A DNA stretch of 64,000 bases. Origin: DATATV01 sp036268615 (GTDB taxonomy: Bacteria; Actinomycetota; Actinomycetes; Mycobacteriales; Pseudonocardiaceae). The stretch is from contig DATATV010000060.1 of NCBI GenBank assembly GCA_036268615.1, positions 124,001 through 188,000 on the forward strand, in the 5' to 3' direction. The position numbers and the translations under genes were made by a program. The notes below the pieces were generated by a model. It had not been told where the DNA came from, searched no databases, and worked only from the letters and a program-made list of their open reading frames with translations. Of the stretch, positions 8,556-16,204 are shown piece after piece (the first letter of the stretch is position 1; the number at the start of each line of letters is the position of its first letter).

Positions 8556-10021
8556 CCGTGGGCGGACCCAGCCTGCCGGACATCGCCTGGACCATGCTGA
8601 ACGGTGGGCTCGCGCTCTACCGGGACAACCCGAGGGCGACCAACTGGCTGCGCCACCACCTGGACCGGTTCGAGGAGCCGTTGCGGATCGCGGTGGCCGG
8701 GCCGGCCGGCACCGGCAAGTCCACGCTGGTCAACGCGTTGGTCGGCGAGGAGATCGCGCCGGTCGGGGTGCCCGGCCGGCAGGCGTCCACCTGGTTCCGG
8801 GACGCCGCCGAGACGCGGGCGCAGGTGTTTCCGGTGCACGGCCAGGCCGGCGAGGCGGTCGTGGCCAAAGTGGACTCCCGGTTGGTGGTGGACCTGCGGG
8901 ACTGGAGGGCCGACCAGATCGGCCAGGTCGTCGTCGACCTGCCCACCAGGGCGCTGCGTGACCTGGTGCTGATCGACACACCGGCGATCGAGCAGGACGC
9001 CGTCGGCCCCGACCCGGCCGCCGCGGCGACGGCCGCCATCGGCCGGATCGCCCGGCAGGCCGACGGGTTGGTCTATCTGGCCCGGCACGGCGTGAACTCG
9101 GACCTGGAGCGACTCCGGGCCGCCCAGGCCGACCCGGTGGCCAGGGCGTCGGCGGTGAACACGATCCTGGTGCTGGCCAAGGGCGACGAGATCGGCGGTG
9201 GCCGGATCGACGCGCTCACCTCGGCCAAGCAGGTGGCCCGCCGCTACCGGGGCGATGTGCTGCTGCGCGAGGTGTGCCAGGACGTGATCGCCATCGCCGG
9301 GCTGATCGCCCAGGCCGGCCGGACCCTGCGGGACGCCGAGTACACCGCGTTGGGTGCGCTGGCCACAGTGGACAAGACCGTCCTGGACGACATCCTTCGT
9401 TCGGCGGACCGGTTCATCGGCGCCGAGCTGTCGATCGGGGTCGAGGCGCCGGTCCGGCACGAGCTGTTCGATCGCTTCGGCCTGTTCGGGCTGCGGCTGA
9501 CCACCACGCTGCTGCGCCGGGGCTACGACAACCAGGTCGCCCTCGCCGCCCAACTCGTCCAGCGCAGCGGCCTGCGTGAGCTGCGTGAGTCGATCGGCCA
9601 GCAGTTCGTCGAGCGGCAGGACGTGCTCAAGGCCCGGTCGGCCCTGCTCGGCCTGGAGACGACGCTGCGCAGCGATCCCCGACCGCAGGCCCGGCGGCTG
9701 GCCGCGGATCTGGAGCGCGCGCTGGCCGGCGCGCACGACTTCCGCGAGTTGCGACTGCTGGCGACCCTGCGGGCCGGCCGGCTCAAGCTGCCCGAGGAAC
9801 TCGACGCCGAGGCGCACCGGTTGGTCGGCGGGCAGGGCACCAGCTTCCCGGCCCGGCTGGGGCTGGCCCCGGACGCGGTCGGCGGCGAGGTGCGGGCCGC
9901 GTTGTTCGACGCGTTGCAGCGCTGGCAGCGGCAGGCCCAGAGTCCGGTGTGGTCGAGCGAGCAGCGGCGGGCCGCGCAGACCGTCGTGCGCAGTTGCGAG
10001 GGCATGCTGGCCGGCGGCTGA
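8552..10021 (+). CDS. iniC-like: Dynamin-like GTPase, IniC-like
   Basis: The 489-residue product has G1 GPAGTGKS (50-57), G3 DTPA (142-145) and a variant G4, AKGD (209-212), in place of N/TKxD. The C-terminal part is helical and lacks an obvious hydrophobic paddle, as in mycobacterial IniC (about 493 aa). The start overlaps the IniA-like stop by four bases, so the two are expressed together. Bacterial dynamin-like proteins often work as adjacent pairs in which one partner lacks membrane-binding ability; that arrangement fits here. It converges tightly with the DedA gene. Confidence 0.85.
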   Translation: MTVGGPSLPDIAWTMLNGGLALYRDNPRATNWLRHHLDRFEEPLRIAVAGPAGTGKSTLVNALVGEEIAPVGVPGRQASTWFRDAAETRAQVFPVHGQAGEAVVAKVDSRLVVDLRDWRADQIGQVVVDLPTRALRDLVLIDTPAIEQDAVGPDPAAAATAAIGRIARQADGLVYLARHGVNSDLERLRAAQADPVARASAVNTILVLAKGDEIGGGRIDALTSAKQVARRYRGDVLLREVCQDVIAIAGLIAQAGRTLRDAEYTALGALATVDKTVLDDILRSADRFIGAELSIGVEAPVRHELFDRFGLFGLRLTTTLLRRGYDNQVALAAQLVQRSGLRELRESIGQQFVERQDVLKARSALLGLETTLRSDPRPQARRLAADLERALAGAHDFRELRLLATLRAGRLKLPEELDAEAHRLVGGQGTSFPARLGLAPDAVGGEVRAALFDALQRWQRQAQSPVWSSEQRRAAQTVVRSCEGMLAGG

Positions 10022-10028
10022 GGCTCGG

Positions 10029-10673
10029 TCAGGCGGCGCTGCCCGACACCGGCATGTCCGACCCGTCGACCTCGGCGTCGGTGTGCTGGTGGGCGGCCTG
10101 CCTGCGGTGACTGCGCTGCAACAACAGGCTGGTCAGCGTGCCGATGAGCAGGGCGACGGCGAGCGAGAGCGCGATGCCGGCGAGCGGCTGGCCGGCGATG
10201 GAGCCGCCAAGGTAGCCGATCAGGATCACGTAGCTGGACCACAGGGTCGACCCGATCAGCGAGGCCGGGGTGAACCGGCGCAACCGCCAGCGCAGCGTGC
10301 CGGCCAGCACCGCGCCGACCGTGCCGCCGGCCGGCAACCAGCGGCCCGCGACCAGGATCGGGGTGCCCCAGCGTTTGCTGTTGCGGCTGAGCCAGTCGAT
10401 CGCCGCCGCCGTGGCCGGCCTGCGGCGCAGCCGGTCCAGCATGCGCACCCCGCTTATCCGGCCGAATCCGTAGAGCAGGTGGTCGGAAACCGAACAGCCG
10501 AGCGCTGCCACCGCGATCACCGCGACCGGCGAACCGTGGCCGGACGCGAGCAACACACCGAACCCGGTGAGCACCGGTTCGGTCGGGGCGAGCGGAACCA
10601 CCGCGACCAGGAACATGGTCACCAGGGTTGCCAGGGTGATGCTCACACTGACAAAACGTAGTAGATCCACCAC
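10029..10673 (-). CDS. DedA-family membrane protein
   Basis: This 214-residue integral membrane protein has the DedA/SNARE-associated layout: N-terminal hydrophobic helix, reentrant-like PTEP segment, the GRW-P-GG motif (AGRWLPAGGTVG) and C-terminal helices. DedA proteins act in membrane phospholipid (undecaprenyl phosphate or phosphatidylethanolamine) flipping and proton-gradient maintenance. The start is the first of two consecutive GTG codons at 10673; the second is equally possible. The C-terminal ~25 residues are His/Asp-rich and hydrophilic. It converges with the IniC-like gene with only 7 bases between, and no terminator was seen there. Confidence 0.8.
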   Translation of the reverse strand: MVDLLRFVSVSITLATLVTMFLVAVVPLAPTEPVLTGFGVLLASGHGSPVAVIAVAALGCSVSDHLLYGFGRISGVRMLDRLRRRPATAAAIDWLSRNSKRWGTPILVAGRWLPAGGTVGAVLAGTLRWRLRRFTPASLIGSTLWSSYVILIGYLGGSIAGQPLAGIALSLAVALLIGTLTSLLLQRSHRRQAAHQHTDAEVDGSDMPVSGSAA

Positions 10674-10735
10674 TTAGTCCCCCAATCGCCGGATCTACAG
10701 CGAACTGCCAGGAAAACGGCCGTGGACTGGGCAGA

Positions 10736-12241
10736 ATGGCCAGCGTGGGCGAACCCAGTGTGACCAACGACGCGGAGATCGGCGGAGTGTCCGATCTCGA
10801 CCTCGACACCGCGACCATCCCCGAGTTGCAGCGCCGGATGTCGGCCGGCGAGTTCGGCTCGGCGGAGCTGACCGAGGCGTACCGGGAGCGGATCAGACGG
10901 CTGGACCCGGACGTGCGCTCGGTGCTCGCCCTGGACCCGACCGCGCCGGCCCAGGCCAAGGCGAGCGACCGGCGACGGGTCGCCGGTCGGCTGATCGGCC
11001 CGTTGGACGGCATTCCGGTGCTGGTCAAGGACAACATCGAGGCGGTCGGCCTGCCGGGCAGCGCAGGCTCGCGGGCGCTGCTGAGCAGCCAGGCCGGCCG
11101 GGACGCGCCGGTGCTGCGACTGCTGCGCGCGGCCGGCGCGGTGCTGCTCGGCGCGACCAATCTGTCCGAATGGGCCAACTTCCGCTCCAACAGGTCGACC
11201 TCGGGGTGGTCGGCGGTGGGCGGCCAGACCGCCAATCCGCACGTGCTCGACCGCAACCCCAGTGGCTCCTCCTCCGGCTCGGCCGTCGCGGTCGCCGCGG
11301 CGTTCGCCCAGGTCACCATCGGCACTGAGACCGACGGCTCGATCGTCAGCCCGGCGGCGGTGTGCGGGGTGGTCGGGCACAAGCCGAGCGTCGGGCTGAT
11401 CAGCCGGTCGGGCATCGTGCCGATCACGCCGCACCAGGACACCGCCGGGCCGATGGGCCGGCATGTGATCGACGTCGCACTGACCATGGCCGTGCTCTGC
11501 GGCGCCGACCCGGACGATCCGGTCACGGCGACCGCGCCGACGCTGGACTGGACGCTCACGCCGGCCGCGCTGGCCGGGGCGCGGATCGGCCTGTGGCGCC
11601 AGTCCGGCGTGCACGCCGGGGTCGATCGGGTGGTCGAGGCGTCGGTGGCCGCGCTGGCCGAGGCGGGCGCGGTGCTCGTCGAGGTCGACCTGCCCGATCT
11701 TGAGGAGCTCGGCAGGGCGGAGTGGGCCGCGATGGTCGGCGAGTTCAAGCCGGCCGTCGAGCGGTATCTGCGTAGCCGCGCGGGTGCGCCGCGCACGCTG
11801 GCCGAGCTGGTCGAGTTCAATGCGAGCGATCCGGTCGAACTGTCCGTGTTCGGGCAGGAGATCTTCGAGCTGTCGCTGGCCGCCGACCCGACCGACAAGC
11901 AGCACCGGACCACTGCGGGCGAACTGGCCAGGCGCTATCTGGACGAGGCGTTCGACACGCACGAGCTGGACGCCCTGTTCTCGCCGACCACCGGCCCGGC
12001 GCCACGGCTGCACACCGACGAGGCGACCGGCGATCCCGGCGACCTCAGCTCATCGACGCTGCCCGCCGTCAGCGGCTACCCGCACGTGACCGTGCCGGCC
12101 GGTTTCGTCGGCCCGCTGCCGCTGGGTGTCTCGTTCATCGGCCCGCGCTGGTCGGACGCCCGACTGCTCGCGCTCGCCGCCGGCTTCGAGGCGGCCACCA
12201 CGGCCCGGCGCGCGCCGACTTTCAGAGCCACCCTCGACTGA
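10736..12241 (+). CDS. Amidase signature-family hydrolase
   Basis: This 501-residue protein carries the amidase signature: the catalytic Lys in PVLVKDNIEAVG, the Gly/Ser-rich block NPSGSSSGSAVAVAA holding the cis-Ser, and the nucleophile region GTETDGSIVSPA. These give the Ser-cisSer-Lys triad typical of the family. Substrates range from simple amides to peptide amides and Glu-tRNA(Gln); it lacks gatC/gatB neighbours, so it is unlikely to be GatA. There is no signal peptide. The ATG at 10736 has no strong ribosome-binding site. It stands alone between the DedA gene and a sensor-like gene, with a candidate terminator just downstream. Confidence 0.85.
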   Translation: MASVGEPSVTNDAEIGGVSDLDLDTATIPELQRRMSAGEFGSAELTEAYRERIRRLDPDVRSVLALDPTAPAQAKASDRRRVAGRLIGPLDGIPVLVKDNIEAVGLPGSAGSRALLSSQAGRDAPVLRLLRAAGAVLLGATNLSEWANFRSNRSTSGWSAVGGQTANPHVLDRNPSGSSSGSAVAVAAAFAQVTIGTETDGSIVSPAAVCGVVGHKPSVGLISRSGIVPITPHQDTAGPMGRHVIDVALTMAVLCGADPDDPVTATAPTLDWTLTPAALAGARIGLWRQSGVHAGVDRVVEASVAALAEAGAVLVEVDLPDLEELGRAEWAAMVGEFKPAVERYLRSRAGAPRTLAELVEFNASDPVELSVFGQEIFELSLAADPTDKQHRTTAGELARRYLDEAFDTHELDALFSPTTGPAPRLHTDEATGDPGDLSSSTLPAVSGYPHVTVPAGFVGPLPLGVSFIGPRWSDARLLALAAGFEAATTARRAPTFRATLD

Positions 12242-12613
12242 CACCCACTGACCTGCGCAAACAGCCCAAACTGGGCACGCCTCCGGAGCATTCGAAATTG
12301 GTCCACAGTGGATCTACAGCGAACAGTCGTCCACTGTGGATTTTATTGCCGACCGTATTTCGGTCGCGGATCGCGTCGGCTCCGCGGTCCTCGTTCGAGT
12401 TGTACCCGGGTGGCGGATTCCGGTTCGCTCGCGGCCATTTGGGACCGACAATTCCGGCAGTGTTACCGCGAAGCGGCGACAATTCAGGTGAATTTCCGGG
12501 GTCGGTTTCCCTCGTCACCCACCGCGATCCGGAGGAAACAGCGTGCATTCGAGTGATGACCACCGCCAATGGGCTATGGCTAGCCGGGGTCATTCGGGCC
12601 ACTATAGGGAACT
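12242..12613 (+). other. Intergenic region, 372 bases, terminator plus presumed promoter
   Basis: No gene is supported here; open frames in it have no recognisable product. The left third holds a stem-loop followed by a T-rich run (listed separately). The remainder, less GC-rich than its surroundings, leads to the GTG start of the sensor-like gene with AGGGA just upstream, and is presumably its promoter and leader. Confidence 0.5.
12302..12346 (+). terminator. Candidate intrinsic terminator after the amidase gene
   Basis: An 11-bp perfect stem (12302-12312 with 12330-12340, TCCACAGTGGA/TCCACTGTGGA) encloses a 17-base loop and is followed at once by TTTTATT. This is the best T-tract terminator in the window. 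Each arm is itself nearly palindromic, so a protein-binding role is an alternative. Confidence 0.55.
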
Positions 12614-14047
12614 GTGACCGGCAGAGCTCCGCTTCCCAGGACGCTGCGCTGGCAGATGCTGCTGCTGGTGGGTGGTCTGCTCGCGCTGCTGCTGATCACC
12701 GTCGCGGCCACGCTGCTCGTACAGGATCGGCTCAGCCAGGCCAGAAACCAGCTGTCGGACGTGCTGCGGCCGGCCCAGGTCGCCGCCGCCGCGCTGGATC
12801 AGACCTATGTGGACCAGGAGACGACCCAGCTGAGTTTTCTGCTCACCGGTGACTCCAGCCAACTCGGGCCCTACCACAGCGGGCTGGCGTCGACGGCCCG
12901 GTTGCGCAAGCTGCTCGGCGAGCAGTTGGTCGACGATCCGGCCTCGGTGCAGCTGCTCAACCAGGTGGACACCGATTCCGCGACGTGGCGCGGCGAAGCG
13001 GTGGAACCGGAGATCGCCGCCCGCCAACAAGGCACCCTGACCGTGGCGTCGCTCCAGGACCGGGCGGCCTATGACGCGCAGTTGTTCGACATGCTGCGCG
13101 ACGATCTCGGCGCCTTGCAGAACCGGGCGAACGAGTTGGTCGCCGCCGAACTGCAACAGGCCAACTCGGCACAGACCGCGGTCTACCGGCTGGCCATCGG
13201 TGCCGGCGCGTTCGCCGTGGTACTCAGCGCGGTCGCCTTCCTGGTGTTGCGCCGGTCACTGGTCCGACCCCTGAACGGGCTGATCGCGCAGGTCCGCCGG
13301 GTGCGGGCCGGTGATCTGGACCGTTCGGTGGACGCCAGCGGGCCGGCCGAGATCGCCGAGGTGGCCGATGCCGTGGACGACATGCGGGTGCGCATCCTGA
13401 CCGAGACCGCGCGCTCGGCGGCCGGCCAGCAGCGGGTGGCCCGCTACGAGGAGGCCGAGCGGATCGCCCGCGACCTCAACGACACCGTCGTGCAGCGGCT
13501 CTTCCGAACCGGCCTGGACCTGCAGTCGGTGGCCAGCCGGCAGCCGACCGTGGCCCCGGTGCTCGCCTCGGCGGTGGACAGCATCGATCGGGCCATCCAG
13601 GAACTCCAGGTCGGCATCTTCGGGCTCGCCGTGCCGCCCGATCAGGACGGGCTGAGCAAACGGGTGCTCGACGTGGTCAGCGAGAGCGAGACCGCCCTCG
13701 GCCTCGCGCCCCGGGTGGATTTCGACGGCACGGTGGACCGCAGCGCGCCGCCGTTTGTGGACGACGAGGTGGTCAGCGCGTTACGGCGGATTCTGGCCGG
13801 ACTCGCCGGGCGGGGCGGCGCCGAGGCGGTGCGGATCGGCCTGCGGCTGGCCGACGAGCGACTGCAACTGCGGGTCACCGGGACGGCCGCGGCCGGTCAG
13901 CGCGTCGAGCCGTTCGGCTCCCTGACCGAGCTGACCGACCGGGCCACCCTGCTGGGCGGCAGCTGCACCCTTCTGCCCGAGGACAGCGACGGCAGCCAGA
14001 CCGTCGAATGGGTGGTGCCCACGGCGGCCCTGTCGCGCTGGCAGTAG
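12614..14047 (+). CDS. Membrane sensor-kinase-like protein (CHASE3-HAMP) with degenerate catalytic core
   Basis: The 477-residue protein has a transmembrane helix (about 14-37), a CHASE3-type extracellular domain with the YVDQETTQLSFLLTGD signature, a second transmembrane helix (about 194-214), a HAMP domain (RRSLVRPLNGLI...) and a HisKA_3-like region. In that region the motif reads ERIARDLNDTVVQRLF: the phospho-acceptor His of the usual RDLHD is Asn289. The C-terminal ATPase part lacks a recognisable N-box and G-boxes. It is therefore probably a non-phosphorylating sensor, scaffold or allosteric partner. The GTG start has AGGGA 3 bases upstream. No response regulator is adjacent. The call is firm for architecture, less so for function. 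Confidence 0.8.
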   Translation: MTGRAPLPRTLRWQMLLLVGGLLALLLITVAATLLVQDRLSQARNQLSDVLRPAQVAAAALDQTYVDQETTQLSFLLTGDSSQLGPYHSGLASTARLRKLLGEQLVDDPASVQLLNQVDTDSATWRGEAVEPEIAARQQGTLTVASLQDRAAYDAQLFDMLRDDLGALQNRANELVAAELQQANSAQTAVYRLAIGAGAFAVVLSAVAFLVLRRSLVRPLNGLIAQVRRVRAGDLDRSVDASGPAEIAEVADAVDDMRVRILTETARSAAGQQRVARYEEAERIARDLNDTVVQRLFRTGLDLQSVASRQPTVAPVLASAVDSIDRAIQELQVGIFGLAVPPDQDGLSKRVLDVVSESETALGLAPRVDFDGTVDRSAPPFVDDEVVSALRRILAGLAGRGGAEAVRIGLRLADERLQLRVTGTAAAGQRVEPFGSLTELTDRATLLGGSCTLLPEDSDGSQTVEWVVPTAALSRWQ

Positions 14048-14055
14048 TGACGCGT

Positions 14056-14075
14056 GGGTCGCTTCGCTCCTGGCC
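14056..14075. repeat. Dispersed 20-bp repeat, copy 1
   Basis: The 20 bases here (beginning GGGTCGCTTCGCTCC) are identical to 34839-34858. Both copies lie between or at the 3' ends of convergent gene pairs. On the opposite strand the core reads GGAGCGAAGCGACC. Confidence 0.75.
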
Positions 14076-14079
14076 CTCC

Positions 14080-14094
14080 CGCGCCGCCGGCGCG
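14080..14094. terminator. Small GC-rich hairpin between convergent genes
   Basis: CGCGCC at 14080-14085 pairs with GGCGCG at 14089-14094 around a 3-base loop, between the sensor-like gene (stop 14047) and the CBS gene (stop 14104). There is no T-tract. Confidence 0.45.
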
Positions 14095-14103
14095 CCCGGG
14101 GGC

Positions 14104-14511
14104 CTACCCGTACAAAGCCACCGACCGCACCACATCCAGCGCGGTCACCACGCCGAGCACATGACCACCGTCCAGCACCACCAGTGCGTCACTCTCCCGG
14201 TTGACCATGATCTGCGCGACCACTCGGCGGGTGGTGTCCCGGAGCACCGCGGGAGGCGGCTGCCGGCAGATCGAGCCGACCAGCAGCGGCAGCGACGAGA
14301 ACTGCGCCCGAGCCAGTGCGGCCAGCAGGTCGACCTGGAAGGCAAGGCCAAGACAGCGGCCGTCGTGCACCACCGGCAGGTGTTGCAGCCTGCGGTCGTC
14401 CATCACCCGCAGCGCGGTGACCACCTCGGTGCCTGGTTCGACCACCACTGCCGCGGAGCCCATCAGCCGCTCGGCAGTCAGGCCTGAGCCACCGTCCGGT
14501 TCTTCCGCCAC
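14104..14511 (-). CDS. CBS domain-pair protein
   Basis: This 135-residue protein consists of two CBS motifs and little else: the first around VVVEPGTEVVTALRVMDDRRLQHLPVV and the second around VAQIMVNRESDALVVLDGGHVLGVVT. Stand-alone CBS pairs bind adenine nucleotides and signal energy state or regulate partner proteins; the partner is unknown. The GTG start at 14511 has GGAGGA nine bases upstream. A strong hairpin separates it from the upstream permease gene, so it is probably transcribed on its own or at a reduced level. Confidence 0.8.
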   Translation of the reverse strand: MAEEPDGGSGLTAERLMGSAAVVVEPGTEVVTALRVMDDRRLQHLPVVHDGRCLGLAFQVDLLAALARAQFSSLPLLVGSICRQPPPAVLRDTTRRVVAQIMVNRESDALVVLDGGHVLGVVTALDVVRSVALYG

Positions 14512-14528
14512 TCGATATTTTCCTCCGT

Positions 14529-14563
14529 TCGCCTCGGGGGAGAACCGTTCTCCCCCGAGGCGA
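14529..14563 (-). terminator. 16-bp perfect hairpin after the APC permease gene
   Basis: The arms 14529-14544 and 14548-14563 are perfect complements around a CCG loop. The hairpin lies 45 bases after the stop of the guanidine-operon permease and just before the ribosome-binding site of the CBS gene. No T-run follows. Confidence 0.7.
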
Positions 14564-14608
14564 CGGCGGACAGTGCCGGATGACCCTGCCGCGGCACGGT
14601 CGGGACCG

Positions 14609-16153
14609 CTAGTCGATCTGGGCCTCGGCCTGCGGGATCGCCGGTTCGGGTGATCGCCGGAGCCGGTGCACGAGCGTGCCGACCACGATCACCAGCGCCA
14701 ACAGCAACGGTGCGAACCAGCGCAGGTACCAGTGCGTGCCGGCCGGGTCGTAGACCGCCGCACGCGGCCAGCCCATGTTCACCGCCATGAAGATCCCCCA
14801 GAGCACCGCGACGACGTTGATCGCGATCCCCCACCGGCCCAGCGAGAAGTGCGCCGGATCGGCCGGCGCGAGCCGGCCGCGCAGCCGTTCCACCAGGGTG
14901 GGCACGGTGACCAGCAGGTAGGCCAGGTAGACGATCACCACGGCCACCCCGGTGACGGCGGTGAACAGCTGCGCCTGGCCGAGGTTGATCAACAGGATCA
15001 GCAGCGCGAGCACGCCGACCACCACCGAGGGCACGATCGGCGTGCCGGTGCGTGGCGACACCCGGCCGAGCACCCGGTGGCCGGGCAGCACCCGATCACG
15101 GGACATGGAGAACATCATCCGGCTGGCGGCGGTCTGGATGGCCAGCGTGCAGACCGCAATGGCCACCGCGACATCCACCAGCAGCGCCTTGCCGAGCCCG
15201 GTGCCGAGTTGGCTGGTCAGCACGTAGGGCAGGCCGCTGGTGGCCAACTGGCCGTCGGTCACGCTCGGCGCGGCCACCAACGCGGCCACCAACAGCAGCG
15301 CGCCGCCGAAACCCGAGGCGTACAGCGCGCGCAGGATCGCCCGGGGCGCCGTCCGCCGGGGTGCCTTCGTCTCCTCGGACAGCTCGCCCGCGCTGTCGAA
15401 GCCGTACATCACGTAGGAGGCCATCAGCGCCGAGATCAGGAACGGCCACACGTAACTGCCGTGCCCGGCCACCCCGCCGGTGTCGAACACGACGCCCGGG
15501 CCGCGTTTCGCGTGCCCGAACAGCAGCGCCACCAACAGCGCGACGCCGGCCAGTTCACAGGTCACGCCGACCGAGTTGAGCACCGACATCAACCGGATGC
15601 CGACGACGTTCACCACGGTGGTCAGCGCGACCAGGATGGCCGCGAGCACGATCGCGTTGGTGCTGCCCGAAACCGTGATAAGCGACGGGCTGCCGCCGAC
15701 GAGTTGGAAGCCCGACCAGACCGAGGGCAGCACGACCTGTAGCGCGATGGCCGCAGCCGCCACGCTGATGATCTGGCCGATCAGCATCAGCCAGCCGGCG
15801 AACCAGCCGACGAGTTCGGTGGAGACCCGCCGCGACCATTGGTAGATGCAGCCGGCGATCGGGTACCGCGCGGCCAGTTCGGCGAACACGAGGGCGACCG
15901 TCAACTGGCCGACGAACACCATCGGCCAGGTCCAGACGAACGCCGGGCCACCGAACGAGAAGCCGAACGCGAACAGCTGGAAGACGGTGGTCAGGATCGA
16001 AACGAAGGAGAAACCCGCGGCGAACGAGGCATAGCCGCCCAGCCTGCGGTGCAACTGCTGGGGATAGCCGAACGCGGCGAGATCGCCGCTGTCGGCGGTG
16101 TCGTCGCTGTCGTCGGTCAACGAGGGTGGGGTTGACGTGGTGTCGAGAGACAT
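14609..16153 (-). CDS. APC-superfamily permease in the guanidine riboswitch operon
   Basis: The product has about 514 residues and ~12 transmembrane helices, with the amino acid permease pattern (FAAGFSFVSI, PIAGCIYQWSRR, and the YVMYGFDSAGELSEETKAPRR loop after a central helix). The family imports amino acids, choline-like or other cationic compounds. The ATG at 16153 is preferred over the one at 16162 because GGAG lies 8 bases upstream of it but too close to the latter. It follows the ureohydrolase by 51 bases on the same strand, behind a guanidine-I riboswitch. Import of guanidine or a guanidinium compound is therefore a reasonable inference. It resembles the permease at 31115-32671. Confidence 0.8.
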   Translation of the reverse strand: MSLDTTSTPPSLTDDSDDTADSGDLAAFGYPQQLHRRLGGYASFAAGFSFVSILTTVFQLFAFGFSFGGPAFVWTWPMVFVGQLTVALVFAELAARYPIAGCIYQWSRRVSTELVGWFAGWLMLIGQIISVAAAAIALQVVLPSVWSGFQLVGGSPSLITVSGSTNAIVLAAILVALTTVVNVVGIRLMSVLNSVGVTCELAGVALLVALLFGHAKRGPGVVFDTGGVAGHGSYVWPFLISALMASYVMYGFDSAGELSEETKAPRRTAPRAILRALYASGFGGALLLVAALVAAPSVTDGQLATSGLPYVLTSQLGTGLGKALLVDVAVAIAVCTLAIQTAASRMMFSMSRDRVLPGHRVLGRVSPRTGTPIVPSVVVGVLALLILLINLGQAQLFTAVTGVAVVIVYLAYLLVTVPTLVERLRGRLAPADPAHFSLGRWGIAINVVAVLWGIFMAVNMGWPRAAVYDPAGTHWYLRWFAPLLLALVIVVGTLVHRLRRSPEPAIPQAEAQID

Positions 16154-16204
16154 GTCATTCACTCCAAGGGAACAGCCGGCGGAGACGAGGGAAGGCGGGA
16201 GCGT

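Noticed and set aside
9523..12013. Long minus-strand frames opposite the IniC-like and amidase genes
   Set aside because: They overlap clear genes on the other strand and have low-complexity shadow composition.
10736..12241. GatA subunit of the Glu-tRNA(Gln) amidotransferase
   Set aside because: No gatC or gatB is adjacent and the sequence is a generic amidase-signature protein.
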